From NCBI GenBank assembly GCA_016293155.1, contig JAEDEU010000018.1, forward strand, positions 1 to 19,374: a stretch of DNA of 19,374 nt, given 5' to 3'. The first letter of the stretch is position 1. Each line of letters begins with the position of its first letter. The translations under genes were made by a program, and so were the position numbers. Origin of the DNA: Clostridiaceae bacterium. GTDB lineage: Bacteria; Bacillota; Clostridia; Oscillospirales; Butyricicoccaceae. Positions 6,109 through 14,668 of the stretch are shown in pieces. The notes under the pieces are model-generated. The model searched no databases. It saw only the letters and a program-made list of their open reading frames with translations, and was not told the DNA's origin.

Positions 6109-7032
6109 TTATTTTGCAGCTTCATCCCGTATGCCGGAATAATTGAGGAGAAACAGCTTCGGATTGACCGGCTCGCCGCTTTCGGCGCAGTGCTTGCAGT
6201 GCTCCATCAGACGGTAGGCGGTCTGGCGCGCCGTGCGCATCAGATCGAAGTAGGTGTCGTAGCGGCGCATACGCGGGTGCTCGGCATCCATCCACGCGCT
6301 GCGGCTGAGGTTGGCGCAGTCCGCCGGGATCGGCTGAATCGGACGGACGAGAGACGCATACAGTCCGTGCGAGTTTGTAATATAGTCGGCAAAGGCGAGC
6401 TGTGCCGCGCGTCTGCCATTTTTGTCATGCAGGAAGCTGAGACTGCGCTTCATACCGTGCAGAGCGCCGACGACTGCGGCGGGCTTGCAGCGCACGCCGT
6501 ATACCGTCCATGCCGTGTTCGCCATCATATGGGAAGCGGCATCCACTGCGGCGCTGTCCAGCTCCAGCAGATTTGGCGTGCGGAAGCGGGCGGTATCCTC
6601 GCCGAAGCTGCGCTCAATCACCATACGATCCAGCTCGCTCTCGCAGAGATTGTGCAGCGCGGAGGGCGATTTTGTGGGATACAGCGGGTTGAGCACCTGA
6701 TTGGAAATGTAGGCGACAAACGGGTGCACAGTGCTGTCCAGTGCATAGTGACAGCATAGACCGAGCAGATAGCTCATCGCTTCGGGAGTGTTCAGGCGTA
6801 CTGCTTCGCGGACAAATGCGGCAAATGCACGTGCAATACGGCTGCTGTGCATGGCATGTCCGACCGCAGAAATCGGCGAGGAAAAAAGGGAATGGTGATA
6901 GAACAGGATATCCGGCCCCTGTGCGCCAAGATAGAAGGCGGACGGAGCGGCAGAGATGGATTCGGCAACCTCCGGACGGGCGTGCGCAGACACATCAGAG
7001 GCAAAACGGTAATGCGATACAAAGGCGGGCAT
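6109..7032 (-). CDS. Zinc-dependent phospholipase C family protein
   Basis: A 307-residue protein of the Zn_dep_PLPC family (related to the PlcC/alpha-toxin catalytic fold). It shows the expected metal-site patterns: H7 near the start, GAQGPDILFYHH (36-47), H59, and CCHYALDSTVHPFVAYI (93-109) with H95, D99 and H103. An acidic ESELD at about 131-135 follows H127. Unlike secreted phospholipases it has no signal peptide (start MPAFVSHYRFASDVSAH) and so is probably cytoplasmic. GGGAGG lies 8 bases before the ATG. It is a single gene ending in a terminator. The actual substrate is unknown; phospholipase activity is not established for such intracellular homologues. Confidence 0.85.
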   Translation of the reverse strand: MPAFVSHYRFASDVSAHARPEVAESISAAPSAFYLGAQGPDILFYHHSLFSSPISAVGHAMHSSRIARAFAAFVREAVRLNTPEAMSYLLGLCCHYALDSTVHPFVAYISNQVLNPLYPTKSPSALHNLCESELDRMVIERSFGEDTARFRTPNLLELDSAAVDAASHMMANTAWTVYGVRCKPAAVVGALHGMKRSLSFLHDKNGRRAAQLAFADYITNSHGLYASLVRPIQPIPADCANLSRSAWMDAEHPRMRRYDTYFDLMRTARQTAYRLMEHCKHCAESGEPVNPKLFLLNYSGIRDEAAK

Positions 7033-7062
7033 TGGGCGAACCTCCCATATTAATCTGTTTCT

Positions 7063-7091
7063 ATTATAAAACGGCGGTTTTCAAAAGTACA
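7063..7091 (-). promoter_or_regulatory. Probable promoter of the phospholipase C family gene
   Basis: The minus strand has a consensus -10 TATAAT (7068-7063) 31 bases before the start codon. The -35 box at the 17-base position is poor (TGTACT, 7091-7086), so the site may be weak or need an activator. Confidence 0.5.
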
Positions 7092-7159
7092 GCGCAAAAA
7101 TATCCATATGTTGGGTCGGAAAAGCAAATATTTTTGACGGGCTCCCGCCCACAGGACGG

Positions 7160-7188
7160 TTGTCAGAAAGCGGCAATCGGTGTATAAT
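7160..7188 (+). promoter_or_regulatory. Promoter of ychF
   Basis: TTGTCA (7160-7165), a 17-base spacer and TATAAT (7183-7188). Predicted start of transcription is near 7195, giving an 80-base leader before the ATG. An 8-base inverted repeat (CTCCCGCC at 7142-7149, GGCGGGAG at 7207-7214) flanks the promoter. Confidence 0.88.
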
Positions 7189-7194
7189 AAACTC

Positions 7195-7275
7195 TAACTG
7201 AACATTGGCGGGAGAACGGACAGCTCCGTGGGAGCTTCCGCACGCCCGCAGAGATAAAAGGAGATTTTGATTTTT
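7195..7275 (+). promoter_or_regulatory. Structured 5' leader of ychF
   Basis: The leader is GC-rich and can fold in at least two exclusive ways. One is ACGGA/TCCGT (7216-7220 with 7225-7229) inside an outer GCGGG/CCCGC stem (7208-7212 with 7245-7249). The other is AGCTCC/GGAGCT (7222-7227 with 7231-7236, loop of 3). An AAGGAG site follows at 7258-7263. I cannot match it to a riboswitch class I know, so it is unassigned. Confidence 0.5.
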
Positions 7276-8370
7276 ATGAAACTGGGCATTGTAGGACTGC
7301 CGAACGTCGGTAAAAGCACGCTGTTCAATGCGATCACCAACGCAGGCGCAGAGTCTGCAAACTATCCGTTCTGCACGATCGACCCGAATGTCGGCATCGT
7401 CAGCGTTCCGGATGAGCGTCTGGACGCACTGGCAAAGATGTACAATCCGCAGAAGCTCACGCCGGCAGTGGTTGAGTTCGTTGATATCGCAGGTCTGGTG
7501 CGCGGCGCCTCCAAGGGCGAGGGTCTGGGCAATAAGTTCCTGTCCCATATCCGCGAGGTAGACGCAATCGTGCACGTGGTCCGCTGCTTCGATAATGAGA
7601 ACATTGTCCACGTTGAGGGCAGCGTGGATCCGGAGCGCGACATTGAGACCATCAATCTGGAGCTGATCCTGTCCGATATGGAGATGGTCGAGCGCCGTCT
7701 GGACCGCACCCGCAAGCTGGCGAAGGGCGACAAGAAGTTTTTGGCGGATGTCGCCGTGCTGGAGCAGCTGTATGCACATCTGGAGGAGGGCAAGCCGGCC
7801 CGTACCTTTGAGGGCTATGAGGACAATGCGGAGCTGCTGGACACCGTGGATCTGCTTTCGAGCAAGCCGGTCATCTACGCGGCAAACGTGGACGAGGAAG
7901 GCTTTACCGGCAATGAGGTAGAGAACGAGCGTTTGGCAAAGGTGCGCGCGATTGCGGACGCTGAGGGCGCACAGGTTCTGCCGATCTGCGCACAGATGGA
8001 GCAGGAGATCGCCGATCTGGAGGATGACGAGAAGGGCATGTTCCTGGAGGAAATGGGCTTGCAGGAGTCCGGTCTGGACCGCCTGATCCGCGTCTGCTAT
8101 GATCTGCTCGGTCTGATGAGCTATCTGACCGCGGGCGAGCCGGAGGTACGTGCGTGGACGATCAAGAAGGGCACCAAGGCACCGCAGGCAGCCGGCAAGA
8201 TTCATTCCGACTTCGAGCGCGGCTTCATCCGTGCAGAGGTGGTTTCGTTCGACGACCTGATGGCGTGCGGCTCCATGACCGCGGCAAAGGAAAAGGGACT
8301 GGTGCGCTCCGAGGGTAAGGAATACGTCATGCGCGACGGCGACATCGTTCTGTTCCGCTTTAACGTATAA
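7276..8370 (+). CDS. ychF: Redox-regulated ATPase YchF (OLA1 family)
   Basis: A 364-residue P-loop protein of the Obg-related YchF/OLA1 family, which binds ribosomes and prefers ATP over GTP. The G1 loop is GLPNVGKST (7-15), G3 is DIAGLVRGASKGEGLGNKF (70-88), and the G4 position reads NVDE (204-207), the NxxE form linked to ATP use in place of NKxD. A helical domain (about 125-195) and a C-terminal TGS domain (about 275-364, RAWTIKKGTKAPQAAGKIH) follow. The ATG at 7276 is chosen; an in-frame TTG at 7267 is only three bases from the AAGGAG site. The gap from that site to the ATG, 12 bases, is rather long. Confidence 0.96.
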   Translation: MKLGIVGLPNVGKSTLFNAITNAGAESANYPFCTIDPNVGIVSVPDERLDALAKMYNPQKLTPAVVEFVDIAGLVRGASKGEGLGNKFLSHIREVDAIVHVVRCFDNENIVHVEGSVDPERDIETINLELILSDMEMVERRLDRTRKLAKGDKKFLADVAVLEQLYAHLEEGKPARTFEGYEDNAELLDTVDLLSSKPVIYAANVDEEGFTGNEVENERLAKVRAIADAEGAQVLPICAQMEQEIADLEDDEKGMFLEEMGLQESGLDRLIRVCYDLLGLMSYLTAGEPEVRAWTIKKGTKAPQAAGKIHSDFERGFIRAEVVSFDDLMACGSMTAAKEKGLVRSEGKEYVMRDGDIVLFRFNV

Positions 8371-8421
8371 TATAAATGGCGAAAAACGTCAGACAATGCA
8401 GAAATTGTAACTGTTTTGTAG

Positions 8422-8450
8422 TTGTAATTTACCCTTATCTGGCATATGAT
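8422..8450 (+). promoter_or_regulatory. Promoter of vanW-DUF975 operon
   Basis: TTGTAA (8422-8427), a 17-base spacer and TATGAT (8445-8450). The leader that follows (about 8457-8546) can form CCTGTT/AACAGG (8462-8467 with 8497-8502), enclosing CCTC/GAGG (8473-8476 with 8484-8487). The inner hairpin is followed by TGTTTTTG, which resembles a weak attenuator. No clear terminator of ychF is seen before this promoter. Confidence 0.65.
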
Positions 8451-8546
8451 TGAACCATAAGCCTGTTGGAAGCCTCCGGGCGCGAGGTGTTTTTGTAACA
8501 GGATGTGGACTTGCAGAAGCGCAAATTGCTATGGGGAGGAAATAGA

Positions 8547-10184
8547 ATGGCAGAGAAGCATAATCCGGAAGAGCATTCCGAATTTCAGATTGAAAAAAGA
8601 CAGTCTGACGGAACCTGGACCTCTGCGGAACCGGTTGCGGTCAGTGATGCCGGTATGCCAAAGGCTGAGGTACAGCCGGAGCAGGATGAGCCGGTAAAAA
8701 TTGCCGGCTGGGAGGACGAGCCCCGGAAGGCAGGAAAAAAGAAGGGCTCGCTGAAGATGGTGATCGCTGCGGCTGCTGCGGCGATTATTGTGCTGTCTGC
8801 GGGCGGCTTCAGCGCGTATGTGTATACATATGATAAAATCTTTCCGGGTGTTACGATTGGCGACGAATACAAGCTCGCCGGCATGACACAGGAGGAAGCG
8901 TCATCGTATATCAATGAGGAATGCGCAGCGTCCATCATGGACAGCAGCGTAACGCTCAAGACCAACGGCAAGGAGTATCCGATTGCGGTTGCGGACGTTG
9001 CCAAGACCACCGACAGCACGGAGGTCGCGGCACAGGCATACAAAATGGGACGTGAGGGCGGCTTCGGTCAGCGCATCTCCACGGTGCTCGGCTGCATGTT
9101 CGGCGGACGAGAAATTTCGTATGATTTGGAAATCAGCGAGAAGGCGGTTGCAAAGCAGGTCAAGGCAATCCGCAAGGAGGCGTATGTGGAGCCGATTCAG
9201 CCGAGCTTCCAGGTGGATGCCGAACAGAAGAAAATGACCATTGATACCGGTACACCGGGTATTGATTTTGATGCGGATGCAGCCGCGGCGGCAGTGACGG
9301 AGGCGCTCCGCACCCTGAGCTTTGACAAGCAGTGTGAGATCGAGAGCGTGGCAGTCGCGCAGGACAAGGTGGATGCCGAGGCAATGGCAGAGGAAGCCAC
9401 CACCGAGCCGAAAAACGCAGGCGTCAAGCAGGACGGCAAAACGCTCATTGAAGCGGTAGACGGAATTAAGGTATCGGCGGATGCGATCACCAAGGCAGTC
9501 GGCGATGGCTCTAAGCAGACCTATACACTGGATGTCGAGGCGAACAAGGCGACGGTCACTGCGGCGGAGCTGGAAAAGGTACTGTTCCGCGATGAGCTGG
9601 CGAGCGTCACCACCAGTCTGAATCCGGGTCTGGTCGGACGTACCACGAACGTGCGCCTTGCTATGCAGGCAGTCAACGGCACCATCGTCAATCCGGGCGA
9701 GACCTTTTCGTACAACGATATTGTCGGCGAGCGCACCGCGGCACGCGGCTATAAGAGCGCAGTCGTATTTGAAAACGGCGAGCAGGTGCCGGGACTCGGC
9801 GGCGGCGTGTGTCAGGGCTCGTCCACGATTTATATGGCGGTACTGCGTGCCGATCTGAAGGTGACGGAGCGCAGATCGCACACCTTCCAGGTTTCCTACA
9901 CCCCGATTGCACAGGATGCGACCGTGGCATGGGGCAGTCAGGACTTTAAGTTCGTGAACAATACCGACTATCCGATCAAGGTTGTCACCGGACTCAGCGG
10001 CAGCACGGTATCCTGTACGCTGATCGGCACCAAGACGCAGGAAAAGACCGTGCGCCTGTATGCCTCCGGCGCGGCGTACAGCAACGGCTACAAGCACGTT
10101 TCGCTGTACAAGGAGGTCACCGTAAACGGCAAGACCACGACGACGGTGGAAAACAACAGCTCGTATAAGATCGAGAGCGACTGA
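8547..10184 (+). CDS. VanW family protein with peptidoglycan-binding-like domain
   Basis: A 545-residue membrane-anchored envelope protein. A charged, Pro/Glu-rich cytoplasmic part (1-66) leads to a membrane anchor (about 70-92, MVIAAAAAAIIVLSAGGFSA), with the rest outside. Residues about 97-345 match the layout of the PG_binding_4 domain that usually precedes VanW. The VanW domain (about 349-480) shows RTTNVRLAMQAVNGTIVNPG, PGETFSYND and PGLGGGVCQGSSTIY. A final beta-rich part has no obvious G5 repeat. GGGAGG lies 7 bases before the ATG. VanW occurs in vancomycin clusters but is widespread in clostridia without them; no resistance genes are nearby, so a cell-wall role is likely. Confidence 0.92.
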   Translation: MAEKHNPEEHSEFQIEKRQSDGTWTSAEPVAVSDAGMPKAEVQPEQDEPVKIAGWEDEPRKAGKKKGSLKMVIAAAAAAIIVLSAGGFSAYVYTYDKIFPGVTIGDEYKLAGMTQEEASSYINEECAASIMDSSVTLKTNGKEYPIAVADVAKTTDSTEVAAQAYKMGREGGFGQRISTVLGCMFGGREISYDLEISEKAVAKQVKAIRKEAYVEPIQPSFQVDAEQKKMTIDTGTPGIDFDADAAAAAVTEALRTLSFDKQCEIESVAVAQDKVDAEAMAEEATTEPKNAGVKQDGKTLIEAVDGIKVSADAITKAVGDGSKQTYTLDVEANKATVTAAELEKVLFRDELASVTTSLNPGLVGRTTNVRLAMQAVNGTIVNPGETFSYNDIVGERTAARGYKSAVVFENGEQVPGLGGGVCQGSSTIYMAVLRADLKVTERRSHTFQVSYTPIAQDATVAWGSQDFKFVNNTDYPIKVVTGLSGSTVSCTLIGTKTQEKTVRLYASGAAYSNGYKHVSLYKEVTVNGKTTTTVENNSSYKIESD

Positions 10185-10202
10185 CGGAAAGGAGCGTTTT
10201 TT

Positions 10203-11063
10203 ATGCTGAATTCCACAGCACTGCGCCGCCAGTGCAAGTCGGCGGCGCGTCTGGAGATCCAGCGCGGCGGTCTTTGGAAGTGCATCGGCGCGATTGCACT
10301 GATGGCGATTCCGGAAACGCTGCTGTCGATTGCAGTAAACATCAAGATGAATCCGGCGATGGAGCTGCTCAACCAAATGGCATTGGATGAAACCATAGAC
10401 CTCAGCCAGTATATGGAGCAGGTGGTGACGGTATACGCCTATCTGGGTATTTTTGTTCTGGTTTCGCTGCTGATTCTGTCCCCGCTGCAATTCGGTGCGC
10501 TGCATTTCTGCATGGCGCGGGCGCATGGGCAGCAGGGCGAGATGGGAGATGTCGTCATCGGCTTCAGCCGCCTCAAAAAATATCTGACTGCGATCAAAAC
10601 CGATCTGTGCATTGTGCTGTTCACCCTTTTGTGGGGCGTTCCGCTGATCGGCGGCGCGACGGCGCTGAGCATTGCGCTTGCAGAGCTGGTATTCCGCACC
10701 ACGCAGAGTCTGAATGCATTTATGGGTATGATGCTGCTCACGTTTGTACTGATTATCGCGGCAGCCATCTTTGTGTCTGCCCGCGTGATGCGCTACAGCG
10801 CGGCGTATATTTTGCTGATTGAGGACGAGAATATGGGAAGCTGGCGTGCGGTACGCGAAAGCACCAGACTGTTCCGGAAGCGTACATGGGAGCTGTTTGT
10901 ATTCCAGATGAGCTTCCTCGGCTGGGAGCTTCTGTCTGAAATGACCATGGGACTGTTTGGTCTGTACGTGTTCCCGTACAATAATATTGCGTTTATCCAC
11001 TATGTGGACGCGCTGCGTGCGCCGGAGGGAGTCGAGTGCATTGAGCCGTCCATCCCGGCATAA
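10203..11063 (+). CDS. DUF975 family integral membrane protein
   Basis: A 286-residue multi-pass membrane protein of the DUF975 type. Hydrophobic stretches lie at about 25-45, 75-98, 130-160, 168-195 and 232-262. The closing segment FLGWELLSEMTMGLFGLYVFPY is followed by IAFIHYVDALR, the typical DUF975 ending. A cytoplasmic stretch RAVRESTRLFRKRTWELF precedes it. AAAGGAG lies 8 bases before the ATG, and the gene starts only 18 bases after the VanW gene stop, so they are co-transcribed. Function is unknown. A terminator follows. Confidence 0.85.
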   Translation: MLNSTALRRQCKSAARLEIQRGGLWKCIGAIALMAIPETLLSIAVNIKMNPAMELLNQMALDETIDLSQYMEQVVTVYAYLGIFVLVSLLILSPLQFGALHFCMARAHGQQGEMGDVVIGFSRLKKYLTAIKTDLCIVLFTLLWGVPLIGGATALSIALAELVFRTTQSLNAFMGMMLLTFVLIIAAAIFVSARVMRYSAAYILLIEDENMGSWRAVRESTRLFRKRTWELFVFQMSFLGWELLSEMTMGLFGLYVFPYNNIAFIHYVDALRAPEGVECIEPSIPA

Positions 11064-11088
11064 GGCGTAACGCTGAATAACGGATGAT

Positions 11089-11128
11089 AAGGACAGCCGC
11101 CACTGCATCGGGTGACGGCTGTCCTTTT
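11089..11128 (+). terminator. Intrinsic terminator of vanW-DUF975 operon
   Basis: An 11-bp stem (11089-11099 with 11116-11126, loop of 16) ends in TTTT. I find no clear sigma-A promoter between it and the symporter gene at 11182, so some transport-gene transcription may come from readthrough. Confidence 0.85.
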
Positions 11129-11181
11129 GATAATCGGGGAAGTTGGAAGAAACAAAGATAATTTAACTGTGAGGAGAAGAT

Positions 11182-12576
11182 ATGCTACAAACAATCGAAG
11201 CCATTAACAACGCAGTCAACAATTTTATCTGGGGCGTTCCTGCGATGATCTGCATCATCGGCGTAGGGCTGTTTCTCAGCCTGCGCACCCGTTTTTTGCA
11301 GATCCGCAAGTTCCCGTATGCCATTCGGGTGACCATCGGCAGAATGTTCCGGAAAAAGGAGGCATCCGACGGCGCGATGACCCCGTTTCAGGCGGTGTGT
11401 ACGGCGCTTGCGGCAACGGTAGGAACCGGCAATATCGCCGGTGTTGCCGGAGCGATTACCATCGGCGGTCCGGGCGCAGTGTTCTGGATGTGGATTTCCG
11501 CCCTGCTCGGCATGTGCACCAAGTTTGCGGAGGTCACGCTGGCGGTGCATTTCCGTGAGCGCAATGAAAAGGGTGATCTGGTCGGCGGACCGATGTACTA
11601 TATCAAAAACGGACTCAAGCAGCACTGGCACTGGCTGGCGTTTGTGTTCTCCGCGTTCGGCGTGCTGACGGTGTTCGGCACGGGCAATGCAACGCAGGTC
11701 AATACCATCACCGCCGCCATCAATTCCGCACTGCTCAATTATCAGCTGATTCCGGAATCCTCGGTCGGCACGAGCAATCTCATCATCGGCATTGCCATTG
11801 CGATTCTGGTTGCACTGGTGCTGCTCGGCGGCATCAAGCGCATCGGGCGCGTGACCGAAAAGCTGGTGCCGTTTATGGCGCTGTTTTATATCGTGCTGGC
11901 GCTCGGCGTGGTTGCGCTCAATATTGACCGCGTACCGCAGGTGTTTCATGACATCGTTTACGGCGCATTCAATCCTCGTTCCGTGACCGGCGGCGTGGTC
12001 GGCAGCTTTTTCATGAGCATGAAGAAGGGCGTCGCACGCGGTATTTTCTCCAATGAGGCGGGTCTCGGCACCGGCTCGATTGCACACGCCTGTGCGGATA
12101 CCAGAAAACCGGTCAAGCAGGGCTTTTTCGGCATCTTTGAGGTGTTTACGGATACCATCCTGATCTGCACGCTGACGGCGCTCGTGATTCTGTGCAGCGG
12201 CGCTTCGGTCACCTACGGCGCGGCAGCGGGCGCGGAGCTGACCATTCAGGGCTTTACCGTCACCTATGGCAGCTGGGTTTCCGTCTTTATTGCGGTTGCC
12301 ATGTGCTGCTTTGCGTTCTCGACCATCATCGGATGGGGACTGTACGGTGCGCGCTGCATGGAGTTCCTGTTCTCGGAAAAGATGATTTTCCCGTTTATGA
12401 TCGTGTATGCGCTGGTTGCCATCGTCGGCGCGACGATGGATCTCGGTCTGCTCTGGAGCATTGCGGAGACCTTCAACGGTCTGATGGCAATCCCGAACCT
12501 GATCGCGCTGTTCCTGCTGTCCGGCACGGTTGTCCGTCTGGTAAAGGAATATTTTGCGTCCGAAGGCGAGGAATGA
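11182..12576 (+). CDS. Alanine or glycine:sodium symporter (AGCS family)
   Basis: A 464-residue secondary transporter of the AGCS family (AlsT/AgcS type), which takes up alanine or glycine with sodium. Family motifs include ATVGTGNIAGVAGAITIGGP (about 75-94), the loop VGGPMYYIKNGLK, and FSNEAGLGTGSIAHACA in the middle of the protein, lining the substrate site. About 11 membrane segments are present. GAGGAG lies 5 bases before the ATG, after which come TIEAINNAVNNFIWG and the first helix. It is transcribed alone or by readthrough. Family assignment is firm; which amino acid it carries cannot be read from the sequence. Confidence 0.95.
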   Translation: MLQTIEAINNAVNNFIWGVPAMICIIGVGLFLSLRTRFLQIRKFPYAIRVTIGRMFRKKEASDGAMTPFQAVCTALAATVGTGNIAGVAGAITIGGPGAVFWMWISALLGMCTKFAEVTLAVHFRERNEKGDLVGGPMYYIKNGLKQHWHWLAFVFSAFGVLTVFGTGNATQVNTITAAINSALLNYQLIPESSVGTSNLIIGIAIAILVALVLLGGIKRIGRVTEKLVPFMALFYIVLALGVVALNIDRVPQVFHDIVYGAFNPRSVTGGVVGSFFMSMKKGVARGIFSNEAGLGTGSIAHACADTRKPVKQGFFGIFEVFTDTILICTLTALVILCSGASVTYGAAAGAELTIQGFTVTYGSWVSVFIAVAMCCFAFSTIIGWGLYGARCMEFLFSEKMIFPFMIVYALVAIVGATMDLGLLWSIAETFNGLMAIPNLIALFLLSGTVVRLVKEYFASEGEE

Positions 12577-12607
12577 CCGGGTGTTTTTGCGAATTTTGGA
12601 AAAACAC

Positions 12608-12635
12608 TTGCGAAATGCACCAATTCTGGTATATT
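12608..12635 (+). promoter_or_regulatory. Promoter of metG
   Basis: TTGCGA (12608-12613), a 16-base spacer and TATATT (12630-12635). The predicted leader is only about 30 bases, so there is no room for a T-box or SAM riboswitch. No terminator hairpin is seen between the symporter stop and this promoter. Confidence 0.7.
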
Positions 12636-12672
12636 ATAAAATGTAAGACAAACGATGAAGGAGAGATCCGAA

Positions 12673-14652
12673 ATGGAAAAAAAGCCGTTTTATATAACTA
12701 CTCCGATCTACTATCCGTCGGATAAGCTGCACATCGGACACAGCTACTGCACCGTAGCGACCGACGTGATGGCGCGCTACAAGCGTTTTCAGGGCTATGA
12801 CGTCATGTTCCTGACCGGCACGGACGAGCACGGACAGAAGATCGAGGACAAGGCGCGCGAGGCGGGCGTGACTCCGAAGCAGTTCGTTGACCGCATTGTC
12901 GAGGGCGACGAGAACGGTCAGGGCGGCATTAAGTCGCTGTGGAAGCTGATGAACATCTCGTATGACCGCTTTATCCGCACCACCGATGACTATCATGTCA
13001 AGTCGGTACAGAAGATTTTCGAGCGCCTGAAGAATCAGGGAGATATCTATAAGTCTGTTTACAAGGGCAAGTACTGCAAGCCGTGTGAGTCCTTCTGGAC
13101 CGAGAGCCAGCTGGTGGACGGCAAGTGTCCGGACTGCGGACGCGAGGTCTATGACGCAGAGGAGGAGGCATACTTCTTCCGTCTGAGCAAGTACTCCGAC
13201 CGCATCATCAAGCTGTTCGAGGAGCATCCGGACTGGCTGTCTCCGGCATCCCGCGCAAACGAGATGATGAACAACTTCATCAAGGCGGGTCTGGAGGATA
13301 CCTGTGTATCCCGTACCACCTTCAGCTGGGGCATTCCGGTTGTTTCCGACCCGAAGCACGTGGTCTATGTCTGGATCGACGCGCTGACCAACTATATCAC
13401 CGCACTCGGCTACGAGAACGATCAGTACAACGATTTCGAGCGCTTCTGGCCGGCGGATGTACACTTCGTCGGCAAGGAAATCGTTCGTTTCCATTCCATC
13501 CTGTGGCCGGCAATGCTGATGGCGCTGGATGTTCCGCTGCCGAAGAAGGTATTCGGTCACGGCTGGCTGCTGCTGGACGGCGGCAAGATGTCCAAGTCCA
13601 AGGGCAACGTGGTGGATCCGGTGGTTCTGTGCGAGCGCTACGGCGTGGATACCCTGCGCTACTTCCTGCTGCGTGAGTTCCCGTTCGGCTCGGACGGCGT
13701 TTTCTCCAACGAGGCGCTGATCGCGCGCATCAATGCGGATCTGGCAAACGATCTGGGCAATCTGGTATCCCGCACGGTTGCAATGGTCGGCAAGTACTTC
13801 GGCGGCACGCTGCCGACCGAGCAGCAGGCTGACCCGATGGATGACGAGCTGATCGCAATGGCATCCGGTCTGCGCGATACCTATGAGAAGCTGATGGAGA
13901 GCTACACCTTCCAGGCCGCGCTGGTTGAGACCTTCAAGGTGATCTCCCGTGCAAACAAGTATATCGACGAGACTGCTCCGTGGGTGCTGGCAAAGGACGA
14001 GGCGAACAAGCCGCGTCTGGCGCGCGTCATGTACAACCTGCTGGAGACCATCCGCATCTGCTCGTCGCTGCTCACTCCGTTCATTCCGGATTCCGCAGAA
14101 AAGATCCGTCAGCAGATCGGCGCGACCGAAGAGCAGTTCACTTGGGAGACTGCCGGTGTTTACGGCACCCTGCCGGCTGATGTCACCGTCCATAAGGGCG
14201 AGGTTCTGTTCCCGCGCATCGACCTGAAGAAGGAGCTGGAGGAGCTGGAAAAGCAGCAGAAGAAGGCGGAAAAGGCTGCAAAGAAGGCTGCAAAGGCAGA
14301 AAAGAAGCAGGAGAAGGCGCCGGAGAATGTCATCATCGGCATCGAGGACTTTGCAAAGGTTCAGCTCAAGACCGCACTGGTCACCGCGTGCGAGCCGGTT
14401 CCGAAGTCCGACAAGCTGCTCAAGTTACAGGTTGAGGTCGGCGAGGAGAAGCGTCAGGTTGTTTCCGGCATCGCAATGTGCTACAAGCCGGAGGAGCTGA
14501 TCGGCAAGACCGTGATTCTGGTCTCCAACCTGAAGCCGGCAAAGCTGCGCGGCGTGGAGAGCCAGGGCATGATTCTGGCGGCAGACGCACCGGACGGCGG
14601 CTGCAAGGTCGTATTCGTGGACGGCGTTCCGTCGGGCACGACCATCCGATAA
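12673..14652 (+). CDS. metG: Methionine--tRNA ligase with C-terminal tRNA-binding domain
   Basis: A 659-residue class I synthetase that charges tRNA-Met. The HIGH motif is KLHIGHSY (H20-H23) and the KMSKS loop is at K305-S309. A single zinc knuckle, CKPC and CPDC, lies at about 136-160. The anticodon-binding helical domain covers about 350-515. A Lys/Ala/Glu-rich linker (about 518-553) joins it to a C-terminal EMAP/Trbp111-like domain (about 553-659) used for tRNA binding and dimerisation. I chose the ATG at 12673 because AAGGAG lies between it and an in-frame ATG at 12655, which cannot use that site. It ends before a terminator. Confidence 0.97.
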   Translation: MEKKPFYITTPIYYPSDKLHIGHSYCTVATDVMARYKRFQGYDVMFLTGTDEHGQKIEDKAREAGVTPKQFVDRIVEGDENGQGGIKSLWKLMNISYDRFIRTTDDYHVKSVQKIFERLKNQGDIYKSVYKGKYCKPCESFWTESQLVDGKCPDCGREVYDAEEEAYFFRLSKYSDRIIKLFEEHPDWLSPASRANEMMNNFIKAGLEDTCVSRTTFSWGIPVVSDPKHVVYVWIDALTNYITALGYENDQYNDFERFWPADVHFVGKEIVRFHSILWPAMLMALDVPLPKKVFGHGWLLLDGGKMSKSKGNVVDPVVLCERYGVDTLRYFLLREFPFGSDGVFSNEALIARINADLANDLGNLVSRTVAMVGKYFGGTLPTEQQADPMDDELIAMASGLRDTYEKLMESYTFQAALVETFKVISRANKYIDETAPWVLAKDEANKPRLARVMYNLLETIRICSSLLTPFIPDSAEKIRQQIGATEEQFTWETAGVYGTLPADVTVHKGEVLFPRIDLKKELEELEKQQKKAEKAAKKAAKAEKKQEKAPENVIIGIEDFAKVQLKTALVTACEPVPKSDKLLKLQVEVGEEKRQVVSGIAMCYKPEELIGKTVILVSNLKPAKLRGVESQGMILAADAPDGGCKVVFVDGVPSGTTIR

Positions 14653-14668
14653 AACAGCAAGAACACAG

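Noticed and set aside
8376..8453. A 25-codon frame starting MAKNVRQCRNCNCF after ychF
   Set aside because: The cysteine pattern is suggestive, but there is no ribosome binding site and it overlaps the predicted promoter of the VanW gene.
8547..10184. Glycopeptide-resistance gene, suggested by the VanW domain
   Set aside because: There is no vanH/vanA/vanX-type or two-component gene nearby, and VanW proteins are common in clostridia without resistance.
8901..11108. A 735-codon open frame on the minus strand across the VanW and DUF975 genes
   Set aside because: It is antisense to two well-supported genes, spans their spacer, and is rich in His, Gln and Arg with no recognisable domain. It reflects the codon bias of the plus-strand genes.
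12577..12672. A T-box riboswitch before metG
   Set aside because: The leader after the predicted promoter is only about 30 bases, too short for a T-box.
12634..14193. A 519-codon open frame antisense to metG
   Set aside because: It lies opposite a clear methionyl-tRNA synthetase and has no ribosome binding site or recognisable domain.
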